64,000 bases of DNA from contig NZ_JAJITD010000018.1 of assembly GCF_020880815.1 (NCBI RefSeq), forward strand, positions 62,001-126,000. The letters are read 5' to 3'. Position numbers and translations under genes: made by a program. Origin of the DNA: Paraburkholderia sejongensis (GTDB lineage Bacteria; Pseudomonadota; Gammaproteobacteria; Burkholderiales; Burkholderiaceae). Under the pieces are notes generated by a model. It saw only the letters and a list, made by a program, of their open reading frames with translations. It ran no database searches and was not told the DNA's origin. This document shows, piece after piece, positions 24,791 through 33,175 of this stretch; the first letter of the stretch is position 1; each line of letters starts with the position of its first letter.

Positions 24791-27700
24791 CTACCACTTG
24801 TAGCCCATACCGGCATTAAAACCGACCTCGCGACCCGTGCTCGATACGCCTGCACCGTAACCCCAACGGCCGTTGCCCGACAGCCCCTTGAAGTTGACGG
24901 CAATCGCGCCGTAGCCCTGGTAGCCGCCCACACCCACGCCGAGCGTTTTTTCGCCCGGCCCGAGCGACGGCAGGTAGGTGCCCGACATGGCCATCGCCAT
25001 CGCCACGCCGGAATACGCACGACGTGCGACGTCATTGACGTTGTTCTGGACACCTTGCAATTGCGACATGTTCACCGCGTCGGTCGAATTGACACCCGGG
25101 GCGACGTTCGTCAGGCGGCGCTCGTTACCCGGCGAGCCGATCGAGACCGTATTGGTTTCGCTCGCAACCGAGTTAGCGCCAAGCGCCACCGAGTTCGCCG
25201 CAGTTGCCTGAGCGTTGTTGCCGAGCGCAACCGAATTCGATCCCGAAGCGACCGCGCCTTGTCCCGTTGCCGTCGAACCGGACCCGGAGGCCACCGCGCC
25301 CTGTCCCGTCGCGGTTGCATTGTCACCCGAGGCGAGCGTGCCCTGGCCGAGCGCGGTGCTGTTATCGCCCGTAGCCTGCGCGTTCTGGCCGTCGGCCTTG
25401 GAGTTATTGCCCGACGCGATCGCGGCCTGACCGTTCGCGGTCGAATTTTCGCCCGACGCGGTTGCGCCCTGGCCGAGCGCCGTCGAATTGCTGCCGGAGG
25501 CTGTCGCGTCCTGACCGGTTGCGGTCGAATTGCTGCCAGAGGCGAGCGAGTCCTGCCCGGTTGCCGTGGCGTTGTCGCCCGAGGCTATCGATCCCTCGCC
25601 GGTTGCCGTCGAGTTGCCGCCCGACGCGTCGCCGCCCGGAGACGCGCCGGCCTGGTTCTGCCGATCGATGATGTTTTCGATCGATGTGTTGATCGTATTG
25701 ATCTGCTGTTGAACCCCATCGACCTGTTGCTGAACCGAGAACAGCTGGCTGCCGTTCACGGCGTCCTTGCTTGTCGCGGAAACCACGCCAGCCGCGATGT
25801 TCGTCAGCACCTGCGCCGGCCCCGGATTGGCACCCGTATATCCGGCGGCCACAAGCGCATACGCGTTGTCCGTGTCGGTGAGCTGCACCGGGCCGGAGAC
25901 GCCGTTCGCAATGCTGGTGCTCAGGCTGGCGAAGTTGTTCGCCACGTCGCCGAGACCGGTCGACAGCGAAGCGACGTTCTCGTTGGTAGTGATCAGGCCT
26001 GTCGAGAGGGATGAGACGCTTTCGTTGGTGGTGCTCAGGCCGGTCGATAGGGACGAAAAGTCGTTCGCCATCGAGGTTGACAGGGTTGAGAGGTTGCTGT
26101 CGGTCGTGCTCAGACCCGTCGATAGGGATGACAGGCCGCTCGCGGTTGAAGTCGACAGGTTGGTGAGGTTGCTGTCGGTTGTGCTCAGACCTGTCGATAG
26201 TGACGACAGGTTTTCGGCCGTTGATGTCGACAGGATCGCGACGTTACTGTCGGTCGTGCTCAGGCCCGTGGACAGTGACGACAGGCCCTCGGCTGTCGAT
26301 GTCGACAGATTGAACAGTTGCGAACCGCTCACCGCATCCGTGCTCGTCGCGCTCACCGCGCCATCGGCCACTCCCGTCAGCGTGCGTGCGCCAGCCGTAC
26401 CGGTGATGTCCACCGAGTTGCCGCCCGTGGCCGATCCAACGGTAATCGCGCCCGTTACTGCATCTTGCCGGACCAGGCCGACTTCACCCGTATTGATCTG
26501 TTGCGCCAGGTTCGTGACCGACGTCGACAGGTTGGTAACGTCGTTGTTCGTCGTGCTCAGCCCCGTCGACAGACTCGCCACGTTGGTGTCGGTCGTGCTC
26601 AACCCCGTTGACAGCGACGACAGGCCCTCGGCTGTCGACGTCGACAGACCGAACAGTTGCGAACCGTTCACGGCATCCATGCTCGTCGCGCTCACCGCGC
26701 CATCGGCCACCCCGGTCAGCACGCGTGCACCAGCCGTACCGGTGATGTCCACCGAGTTGCCGCCCGTTTCCGATCCAACGGTGATCGCGCCGGTCACTGC
26801 ATCTTGCCGGACCAGACCGACTTCCCCCGTATTGATCTGTTGCGCCAGGTTCGTGACCGACGTCGACAGGTTGGTAACGTCGTTATTCGTGGTGGAGAGA
26901 CCGGTCGACAGCGATGACAGGCCATCGGCCGTCGATGTCGACAGATTCGCGACGGTGGTGTCGGTCGTGCTCAGGCCCGTCGACAGCATTGCTACGTTGC
27001 TGTCGGTCGTGCTCAGCCCCGTCGACAGGGACGACAGGCCCTCGGCTGTCGACGTCGACAGACTGAACAGTTGCGAACCGTTCACCGCATCCATGCTCGT
27101 CGCGCTCACCGCGCCGTCGGCCACTCCCGTCAGTGTGCGTGCGCCAACAGTGCCGGTGATATCCACCGAGTTGCCGCCCGTTTCCGATCCAACGGTGATC
27201 GCGCCGGTCACTGCATCTTGCCGGACCAGACCGACTTCCCCCGTATTGATCTGTTGCGCCAGGTTCGTGACCGACGTCGACAGGTTGGTAACGTCGTTAT
27301 TCGTGGTGGAGAGACCGGTCGACAGCGATGACAGGCCATCGGCCGTCGATGTCGACAGATTCGCGACGGCGGTGTCCGTCGTGCTCAGGCCCGTCGACAG
27401 CGACGACAAGCCACCGGCGGTCGAAGTCGACAGACTGAAAAGTTGCGCACCATTCACTGCATCCGTGCTCGTGGCGCTCACCGCGCCGTCGGCCAACCCC
27501 GTCAGCACGCGTGCACCAGCCGTACCGGTGATGTCCACCGAGTTGCCGCCCGTGGCCGATCCGACCGTGATCGCGCCGGTCGCAGCATCTTGCCGGACCA
27601 CACCGATTTCACCCGTGTCGATCTGCTGCGCCAGGTTCGTGACCGACGTCGACACGTTGGTAATGTCGGTGTTCGTCGTACTCAAACCCGTGGACAGCGA

Positions 27701-28855
27701 CGACAGGCCATCGGCCGTCGACGTCGACAGATTCGCGACGGTGGTGTCGGTCGTGCTCAGACCCGTCGACAGCGACGACAGGCCATCGGCCGTCAACGTC
27801 GACAGATTCGCCACGGTGGTGTCCATCGTGCTCAGACCCGTCGACAGCGACGAGAGGCCATCGGCGGTCGAGGTCGACAGACTGAAAAGTTGCGCACCGT
27901 TCACTGCATCCGTGCTCGTGGCGCTCACCGCGCCGTCGGCCAACCCCGTCAGCACGCGTGCACCAGCCGTACCGGTGATATCCACCGAATTACCACCCGT
28001 GGCGGATCCGACCGTGATCGCGCCGGTCACAGCATCTTGCCGGACCACACCGATTTCACCCGTGTCGATCTGCTGTGCCAGGTTCGTGACCGACGTCGAC
28101 ACGTTGGTAATCTCGGTGTTCGTCGTGGACAGACCCGTGGACAGCGACGACAGGCCATCGGCCGTCGATCTCGACAGACTGAACAGCTGCGAACCATTGA
28201 CGGCATCCGTGCTAGTCTCGCTCACCGTTCCGGCCGCCACATTGACGATCGAGCGCTCGCTACCCACCGTACCGACCGACACGGTGTTAGCCTGGTCGGC
28301 AATCGAGCCCGTGCCTAGAGCGAGCGAGCCATCCGCGGAGGCAGTAGCGTTCTTACCCAGAGCGACCGAACCATCCGCGGAGGCAGTAGCGGACTTACCC
28401 AGTGCCGTAGAATTCGAACCGCTGGCGTACGCGGTCTGACCCAACGCGACCGACTGAGCACCGGTCGCCCATGTGTTGGCGCCCACTGCCACCGATTGCG
28501 CCCCAGTAGCCGTTGCGCTATCCCCCAGCGCGGTTGAAGACCCGCCTTTGGCGACAGCCGCCTGTCCCAGCGCGGTGTTCAGACCGGTCCCGTCGCCGCC
28601 CGCAATAGCTGGGAAGCTACCCCCTTGCGTGGCAGCATTCGTCCCCGTCGTAACACTCACGGTCCCGTTACCGCCAATGGACATGTTGTTCGCCCATCCC
28701 GCGGTCGGCGCCAGACCGGCCGCCGCAATGGCCGCGGCAACGGCAATGGTTTTCACTTTGGCTTTGCTCTTTTTGCCGCGCGCCCTTGCGTGCTCCGATG
28801 CGGCGACCCACGCACCTAGCGCTTCATTCCAAATACTGATATACGACTTATTCAT
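24791..28855 (-). CDS. trimeric autotransporter adhesin (YadA-like, type Vc)
   Basis: Surface adhesin of 1354 residues, exported by Sec and anchored as a trimer. The N-terminus carries an extended signal peptide region (MNKSYISIWNEALGAWV) followed by a basic stretch and a signal core to about residue 55. Residues about 85-195 hold YadA-head repeats of the type SVALGKNATASADG. The middle (about 215-970) alternates stalk coiled coils (GLSSLSTGLSTT units) with five VRQDA-containing FGG/neck-like modules. A second run of 14-residue head repeats follows (about 1075-1245), then a neck (NSTDAVNMSQL) and the C-terminal YadA beta-barrel anchor in the last 75 residues ending in YKW. The flanking regulators suggest dedicated control. 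Confidence 0.95.
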   Translation of the reverse strand: MNKSYISIWNEALGAWVAASEHARARGKKSKAKVKTIAVAAAIAAAGLAPTAGWANNMSIGGNGTVSVTTGTNAATQGGSFPAIAGGDGTGLNTALGQAAVAKGGSSTALGDSATATGAQSVAVGANTWATGAQSVALGQTAYASGSNSTALGKSATASADGSVALGKNATASADGSLALGTGSIADQANTVSVGTVGSERSIVNVAAGTVSETSTDAVNGSQLFSLSRSTADGLSSLSTGLSTTNTEITNVSTSVTNLAQQIDTGEIGVVRQDAVTGAITVGSATGGNSVDITGTAGARVLTGLADGAVSATSTDAVNGAQLFSLSTSTADGLSSLSTGLSTMDTTVANLSTLTADGLSSLSTGLSTTDTTVANLSTSTADGLSSLSTGLSTTNTDITNVSTSVTNLAQQIDTGEIGVVRQDAATGAITVGSATGGNSVDITGTAGARVLTGLADGAVSATSTDAVNGAQLFSLSTSTAGGLSSLSTGLSTTDTAVANLSTSTADGLSSLSTGLSTTNNDVTNLSTSVTNLAQQINTGEVGLVRQDAVTGAITVGSETGGNSVDITGTVGARTLTGVADGAVSATSMDAVNGSQLFSLSTSTAEGLSSLSTGLSTTDSNVAMLSTGLSTTDTTVANLSTSTADGLSSLSTGLSTTNNDVTNLSTSVTNLAQQINTGEVGLVRQDAVTGAITVGSETGGNSVDITGTAGARVLTGVADGAVSATSMDAVNGSQLFGLSTSTAEGLSSLSTGLSTTDTNVASLSTGLSTTNNDVTNLSTSVTNLAQQINTGEVGLVRQDAVTGAITVGSATGGNSVDITGTAGARTLTGVADGAVSATSTDAVSGSQLFNLSTSTAEGLSSLSTGLSTTDSNVAILSTSTAENLSSLSTGLSTTDSNLTNLSTSTASGLSSLSTGLSTTDSNLSTLSTSMANDFSSLSTGLSTTNESVSSLSTGLITTNENVASLSTGLGDVANNFASLSTSIANGVSGPVQLTDTDNAYALVAAGYTGANPGPAQVLTNIAAGVVSATSKDAVNGSQLFSVQQQVDGVQQQINTINTSIENIIDRQNQAGASPGGDASGGNSTATGEGSIASGDNATATGQDSLASGSNSTATGQDATASGSNSTALGQGATASGENSTANGQAAIASGNNSKADGQNAQATGDNSTALGQGTLASGDNATATGQGAVASGSGSTATGQGAVASGSNSVALGNNAQATAANSVALGANSVASETNTVSIGSPGNERRLTNVAPGVNSTDAVNMSQLQGVQNNVNDVARRAYSGVAMAMAMSGTYLPSLGPGEKTLGVGVGGYQGYGAIAVNFKGLSGNGRWGYGAGVSSTGREVGFNAGMGYKW
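25960..28170 (-). repeat. in-frame modular direct repeats in the adhesin stalk
   Basis: Five long direct repeats, recognisable by the shared block around CATCTTGCCGGAC at 26461, 26800, 27214, 27586 and 28033. Spacings are 339, 414, 372 and 447 bases, which equal a constant 99-codon core plus combinations of 25-codon and 14-codon units (99+14, 99+25+14, 99+25, 99+25+25). All differences are whole codons, so recombination can change length without breaking the frame. Confidence 0.9.
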
Positions 28856-29692
28856 CGACTTACCCCGAGAAGATAATTATCAAATGGCACGACGCACTTA
28901 ACCACAAGACGATTTAATCGATGCTCGAGCCGGCAACCAAATCAACTCAAAAATTGACTGGCTAGATCGCCAATACTTTGATGTGCAAAAAACCATCCAG
29001 CCCTTAATCAGCCAGGCAGATTATGTGGTAATCATCTAAATTTTCTACAACGCCCGCCTCGCAAATACACGAGGCAGAATCAGCGAAACCGAAGGAATTG
29101 CAGATGCGCCGTAATTTTTTACAATAACTTGCCGTCAAGCAGAGCAAGCACTCGAACGAATATTCTTAGGCTCTGTACGGTTATTGCGTTACGACCTCCG
29201 ACTCATAAACTCTCAACGTCACTCGCACCGATAAAAGATATAAAATTAATATCACCAAGTGACTAAAGAATATCATGTCACCGCTTATAACTATCAAAGC
29301 AAGTGTAAAATCGTACCGGTCCGACTATGCATATGTCGAATCTAATTTCCTTTAGGTTCAACGAAAAACATGCAAAACACGAGAATATAATTTTTAATAG
29401 GCAAAATAGCCGCAGCCTAATTCCTTCGGGCAAACGGCCATAAACACGTTCTTTCGAACGAACCCGAGGCAACCCCAAGCAGCCGTGGACTACCATTCAG
29501 AAGTCAACAAGCCGCAACCAGTCTGACACCGCCCACAAGGGGCTCAAACGCGATCCGCGTCTCGCGGTGCTAGAGTAAGCAGCGGAGCACCAGCGGCAAC
29601 AGTCCGCCATGCAACTCCCCGCGCGATACACCGTAAGCATTGGTAAGGAGCCCCCCAATCGTGCGCCGGGCGCCCCAGTCTAGAATTTGGCC
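28856..29692. other. AT-rich intergenic region between the adhesin and the second response regulator
   Basis: About 840 bases with no supported gene. Base composition from about 28870 to 29450 is clearly lower in GC than anywhere else in the window, with many A and T runs. It must hold the divergent promoters of the adhesin (minus) and the regulator-kinase pair (plus). A small GCCTCG-CGAGGC hairpin lies at 29056-29075. The only sizeable frame (29278-29496, minus, 72 residues) has no start signal and is not called. Confidence 0.6.
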
Positions 29693-30436
29693 ATGAATCC
29701 ACAGGTCCTTATCGTCGACGACGATCCGGTCGTACGCGATCTTCTCTGCAAGTTTCTGCAATCGAACGGCTTCGACGCGTCCGTGCTGCACGACGGCACC
29801 CATCTGCAGCGCCGTCTCGAGCGCGAACGTCCGTCGGTCGTCGTGCTCGACATCATGATGCCGAACACCGATGGCCTGCGTACGCTGACCGCGCTGCGCG
29901 CCGCCGGCGACGACATTCCGGTGATTTTCGTGACCGCGCGCGGCACGGTGGCCGACCGCATCGTCGGGCTGTCGCTCGGCGCGGACGACTACCTGACCAA
30001 GCCGTTCGATCCGCGCGAACTGCTCGCGCGCATCCAGACCGTGTTGCGCCGACGCGGGCCGCCCGCCACCAGCGCGCCGGAAGCGCGCAAGCGTTACCGC
30101 TTCGGGCCGTTCGAACTCGACTTCGCGACCCGTTCGCTGACCCGCGACGACACCCGGCTGCCGCTGCGCGACAGCGAATTCGCACTGCTGAAAATCTTCG
30201 TCAACAACCCATACAAGGTGCTGTCGCGCGTGCTGATTCACGACCTCGTGCATCGCGACAACCTTGCGTTTCGCGACCGTAGTCTCGACGTGCCGATCTG
30301 GCGCCTGCGCCGCGTGATCGAGAACGACCCGTCCAATCCGTGCTACGTGCAAACGGTGCGCGGCAAAGGTTATGTGTTCGTGCCCGACGCCAACGGCAGT
30401 ACGCCCTTCGAAGACGAGGCCGCGCCCGGCGCATGA
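29693..30436 (+). CDS. OmpR-family response regulator paired with a kinase
   Basis: Two-component regulator of 247 residues, the same length as its paralogue at 23826. Asp53 is the phosphoacceptor (VLDIMMP), Lys in TKPFDP closes the receiver, and the winged helix ends CYVQTVRGKGYVFVP. The ATG at 29693 (MNPQVLIVDDDP) is chosen by alignment to the paralogue; a TTG six bases earlier is in frame and no Shine-Dalgarno is visible. Its TGA overlaps the kinase ATG (ATGA), so the two are translationally coupled. Confidence 0.94.
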   Translation: MNPQVLIVDDDPVVRDLLCKFLQSNGFDASVLHDGTHLQRRLERERPSVVVLDIMMPNTDGLRTLTALRAAGDDIPVIFVTARGTVADRIVGLSLGADDYLTKPFDPRELLARIQTVLRRRGPPATSAPEARKRYRFGPFELDFATRSLTRDDTRLPLRDSEFALLKIFVNNPYKVLSRVLIHDLVHRDNLAFRDRSLDVPIWRLRRVIENDPSNPCYVQTVRGKGYVFVPDANGSTPFEDEAAPGA

Positions 30437-31776
30437 GAAATCCGCTGAACACGCTGTTCGGCAGAATGGCGTTGCTGTCCGCAGCGGTGCTGTTCGCGAT
30501 TCAGGCGAGCTGGTTCGTGCTAGTGTCCATGCAACCGCCACGCCATGAAATGGACGGCTTCGCGCGCGGCATTCTGCTGGTGCTGCAGGCCATCAACGGC
30601 GAACCGCTGAAGGGCGCCGCGCTCGCGCCCGCGATGCGCGTGCATCTGGTGCCCACCTGGAACATGCCGGCCAGCGTGAATCTGCACGAACCGAAAGAAC
30701 ACATGCTCGGCGAGCTGAGCCGGCATCTGCGCGAAAACCTGCCGCCCGGCACGCAGATCGCCGTCGACGACATGCGCCCGCCGCAACTGTGGGTGCTGTT
30801 CCCCGGCAAGTCGAACTGGGTCGTCGTGCCGGTCGACGTGCCGCCGCCGCCGCGCTTCCGGCTCGAAGCGATCTCGATGCTGTTCGCCGCGCTGATCCTG
30901 TCGCTGTTCGCGGTGTGGCAGATGCAGCGGCCGCTGTCGCGGGTGGCCGACGCGTCGCGCGCGTTCGGCGCCGGTGGCCGCCCCGAACCGGTGCCGGTGC
31001 AAGGTCCGCGCGAATTGCGCGAGCTGATTGGTTCGTTCAACGACATGATGCGGCGCCTGAACGAAGCCGGCGACGACCAGGCGGTGATGCTCGCCGGCGT
31101 CGCGCACGATTTGAAAGCGCCGCTCACGCGCCTGAAGCTGCGCGCGAGCGTCCTGACCGACGAAAGCGAGCGCGCCGGCCTGATCCGCGACGTCGATTCG
31201 CTGACCAACATCGTCCAGCAGTTCCTCGAATTCGCGGGCCAATCGGCCGATGCCGGGCCGCCGGTCGAAGTCGACGAATTCCTGCGCGAGCAGTTTTCGT
31301 CCGGCGATCACGTCGGCATTAGCGAAACCGTCGACGCAACCGAAGCGACCGAAGCCGCCGGCGGCACGGATAGCACCGGCACCGCCGACGCACCGTTGTT
31401 CGCGCTCGATCTGCGCGCCGGGCCGTCGTTCAGGCTGCCGCGCACGCTGCTCGACCGGCTGGTGACGAACCTCGTCGACAACGCGCTCGAACATGGAATG
31501 CCGCCGGTCGAAATCGCGACCGGGCGCACCGACTGTCACTGGACCATCAGCGTTCGCGATCACGGTGGCGGCATTCCGGACGAGCGCATCGCCGCCGCGA
31601 TGAAACCGTTCGTGCGCCTTGACGCCGCGCGCGGCGGCGAAGGCCATTGCGGGCTCGGTCTGGCGATCGTCGCGCGGCTCGCACACGATCGCGGCGGCCG
31701 CTGCCACGTGCGCAATCACGCGGGAGGCGGGCTCGACGTGCGGATCGAATTGCCGCTGGCGACAGTGGCATCGTGA
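30433..31776 (+). CDS. EnvZ-like sensor histidine kinase
   Basis: Membrane sensor kinase of 447 residues. Membrane helices at about 10-32 and 143-163 enclose a periplasmic domain of about 110 residues. A HAMP linker (about 164-212) precedes the H-box with phosphorylated His225 (VAHDLKAPLTRL). The ATPase domain shows the N-box LVDNALEHG, G1 RDHGGGIPDE and G2 GLGLAIV. A Thr/Ala/Glu-rich insertion of about 30 residues (about 295-325) stands between the dimerisation and ATPase domains. The signal is unknown. Coupled to the regulator at 29693. Confidence 0.94.
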   Translation: MRNPLNTLFGRMALLSAAVLFAIQASWFVLVSMQPPRHEMDGFARGILLVLQAINGEPLKGAALAPAMRVHLVPTWNMPASVNLHEPKEHMLGELSRHLRENLPPGTQIAVDDMRPPQLWVLFPGKSNWVVVPVDVPPPPRFRLEAISMLFAALILSLFAVWQMQRPLSRVADASRAFGAGGRPEPVPVQGPRELRELIGSFNDMMRRLNEAGDDQAVMLAGVAHDLKAPLTRLKLRASVLTDESERAGLIRDVDSLTNIVQQFLEFAGQSADAGPPVEVDEFLREQFSSGDHVGISETVDATEATEAAGGTDSTGTADAPLFALDLRAGPSFRLPRTLLDRLVTNLVDNALEHGMPPVEIATGRTDCHWTISVRDHGGGIPDERIAAAMKPFVRLDAARGGEGHCGLGLAIVARLAHDRGGRCHVRNHAGGGLDVRIELPLATVAS

Positions 31777-31875
31777 GAAAAGAAGGGGAAACCGGCGCGA
31801 ACGGAAAAGCAGCCTTTCACGCGTGCCGCGCAGCACACCGCGCACCGGCTCAGCGCAAAGAACGGCAAGCGCTGG

Positions 31876-32844
31876 TCAATGCACCAGCCGACTGCGCAAC
31901 GAATCGACCTGCGTCTGCGACAGACCGAGACCCAGCGTCAGATAGTTCGCCATCGTGCCGTAGCTCGCCTGCACCTGATCGAAGCCCGCCTGCAGATAAT
32001 TTTCGTCGACGGTCAGCAACGGCGTCTCGGCCATCGCGACGGCCTCGCCCTGCTGCGCGCGGAGCAGGGCGGTGCGCGCGGCGATCGATCGTGCAAGGTA
32101 GACGTTGCTCAGCAGATAGTCCTGCATGATCACATCGAGCGGCACGTTGGCGATGCCGAGCAGCAGCGCCGCAACCCAGCCCGCGCGATCCTTGCCCGCG
32201 CTCGAATGGAACAGTTGTGCTCCGGTGCCGTCGGCGAGCGCGCTGAGTAGCGCGCCGAATGCCTCGCGCTGCGCGCCGCCCGTCACATAGGCGCGCGCCT
32301 GCGCCTGCATGAAGCCGGCCGCGGCCTCGGGCGTGTCGAGCGCCGGCGTCATGAAGTCAGGGGTGCCGAGCACATTCAGCGTCGACGAGGTCGCGCCGAG
32401 CGGCAATCGATCGGCGCTGCGGGCGATTTCGGCGGGCGTGCGCAGATCGTAGACCGCGACGATGCCCAATTTGTCGAGCGTGGCCGCGTCGGTGCCGCTT
32501 AGCGTCAGCGCGTTCGCGCGATAGAACACGCCGCGGCGCATCTGCTTGCCGTCGACGGTCAGGTAGCCGGCGCCCGCGCCGCCGAGATCGCGGAAATTGC
32601 TGACCGACGCGAGACGCGGGGTCTGCGGCTGATCGGCTTCGAGACTACCGCCGCAGGCGGACAGCAGCGAACCGCCGAAGCCGGCCGCGAGCAGCGCGCC
32701 GGCCGAGCCGGCCGTACCTCTCAGGAAGCGTCGCCGCGAAGTCGAGACCGCCTGCGCGGCCGTCGCCGCAACGCGGGCGCCCGCGGGCACGGTCGTGCTC
32801 GCGGCAACGCGCAATGGCGAACGGGATTTCGCGGTCGAGGGCAT
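31876..32844 (-). CDS. Tat-exported tyrosine-phosphatase-like lipoprotein lacking the catalytic Cys
   Basis: 322-residue protein of the bacterial tyrosine/lipid phosphatase family (Y_phosphatase3). The leader has a twin-arginine motif (SRRRFLRG, residues 36-43) and ends in the lipobox LLSAC with Cys64, so it should be a Tat-dependent lipoprotein. The domain starts at SNFRDLGG (82-89) and keeps VYDLRTPAEI. The active-site loop, HCxxGKDRTG in active members, reads His213-Ser-Ser-Ala-Gly-Lys-Asp-Arg220-Ala-Gly: the cysteine is Ser214 (TCG at 32203-32205) and Thr is Ala221. Normal phosphatase chemistry is therefore unlikely; a binding role is possible. It converges with the kinase gene. Confidence 0.85.
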   Translation of the reverse strand: MPSTAKSRSPLRVAASTTVPAGARVAATAAQAVSTSRRRFLRGTAGSAGALLAAGFGGSLLSACGGSLEADQPQTPRLASVSNFRDLGGAGAGYLTVDGKQMRRGVFYRANALTLSGTDAATLDKLGIVAVYDLRTPAEIARSADRLPLGATSSTLNVLGTPDFMTPALDTPEAAAGFMQAQARAYVTGGAQREAFGALLSALADGTGAQLFHSSAGKDRAGWVAALLLGIANVPLDVIMQDYLLSNVYLARSIAARTALLRAQQGEAVAMAETPLLTVDENYLQAGFDQVQASYGTMANYLTLGLGLSQTQVDSLRSRLVH

Positions 32845-33175
32845 CGGGAACGGTGGTGAAAACCGGGGATTAACGGGCCAATAATCAGCGAATAAGGGCG
32901 AATAACGGGCGAATTCCGGGCAGCCGGGGCTGCACGCGCAGTTTAACGTTCGCCAATATGTTCTGCGTTACATCGTGGCAATTGGTAAGGAAAAAAAAGG
33001 GGCGATAGTCGGCGCGGGCGGACATAAAAAAACCGGACTGCCCTTCTCAGGCCAGCCCGGTTTCCTTTTCTACTGCTTCGCTCTACCGCTATCGGCGCCT
33101 GCATTGGGCACCTTGTCGTCTCCACGCCTTCCTGCAAAAAACGTGAGCGGCCGGCGCGAGCCGGCCTGAAGACGC
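32845..33175. other. intergenic region between the phosphatase-like gene and gltD
   Basis: About 330 bases. It contains the gltD terminator at 33024-33064 and the upstream region of the phosphatase-like gene; nothing else is evident. Confidence 0.6.
33024..33064 (-). terminator. intrinsic terminator of gltBD
   Basis: On the minus strand CCGGGCTGGCC pairs with GGGCAGTCCGG (one mismatch, one G-U) and is followed by TTTTTTT. It lies about 110 bases beyond the gltD stop. Confidence 0.88.

Noticed and set aside
25130..28170. Regular repeats that could suggest a CRISPR array
   Set aside because: Repeats are multiples of three, translate into YadA head and stalk repeats, are not separated by unique spacers, and no cas genes are present.
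25767..28439. 890-residue open frame on the plus strand across the adhesin
   Set aside because: It mirrors the repeat structure of the minus-strand adhesin, has no family resemblance, and the minus strand has signal peptide and YadA anchor. It is an antisense frame kept open by codon bias and repeats.
29278..29496. 72-residue frame on the minus strand in the AT-rich region
   Set aside because: No Shine-Dalgarno, no recognisable domain, and it lies in low-GC DNA where codon use does not match the neighbours.
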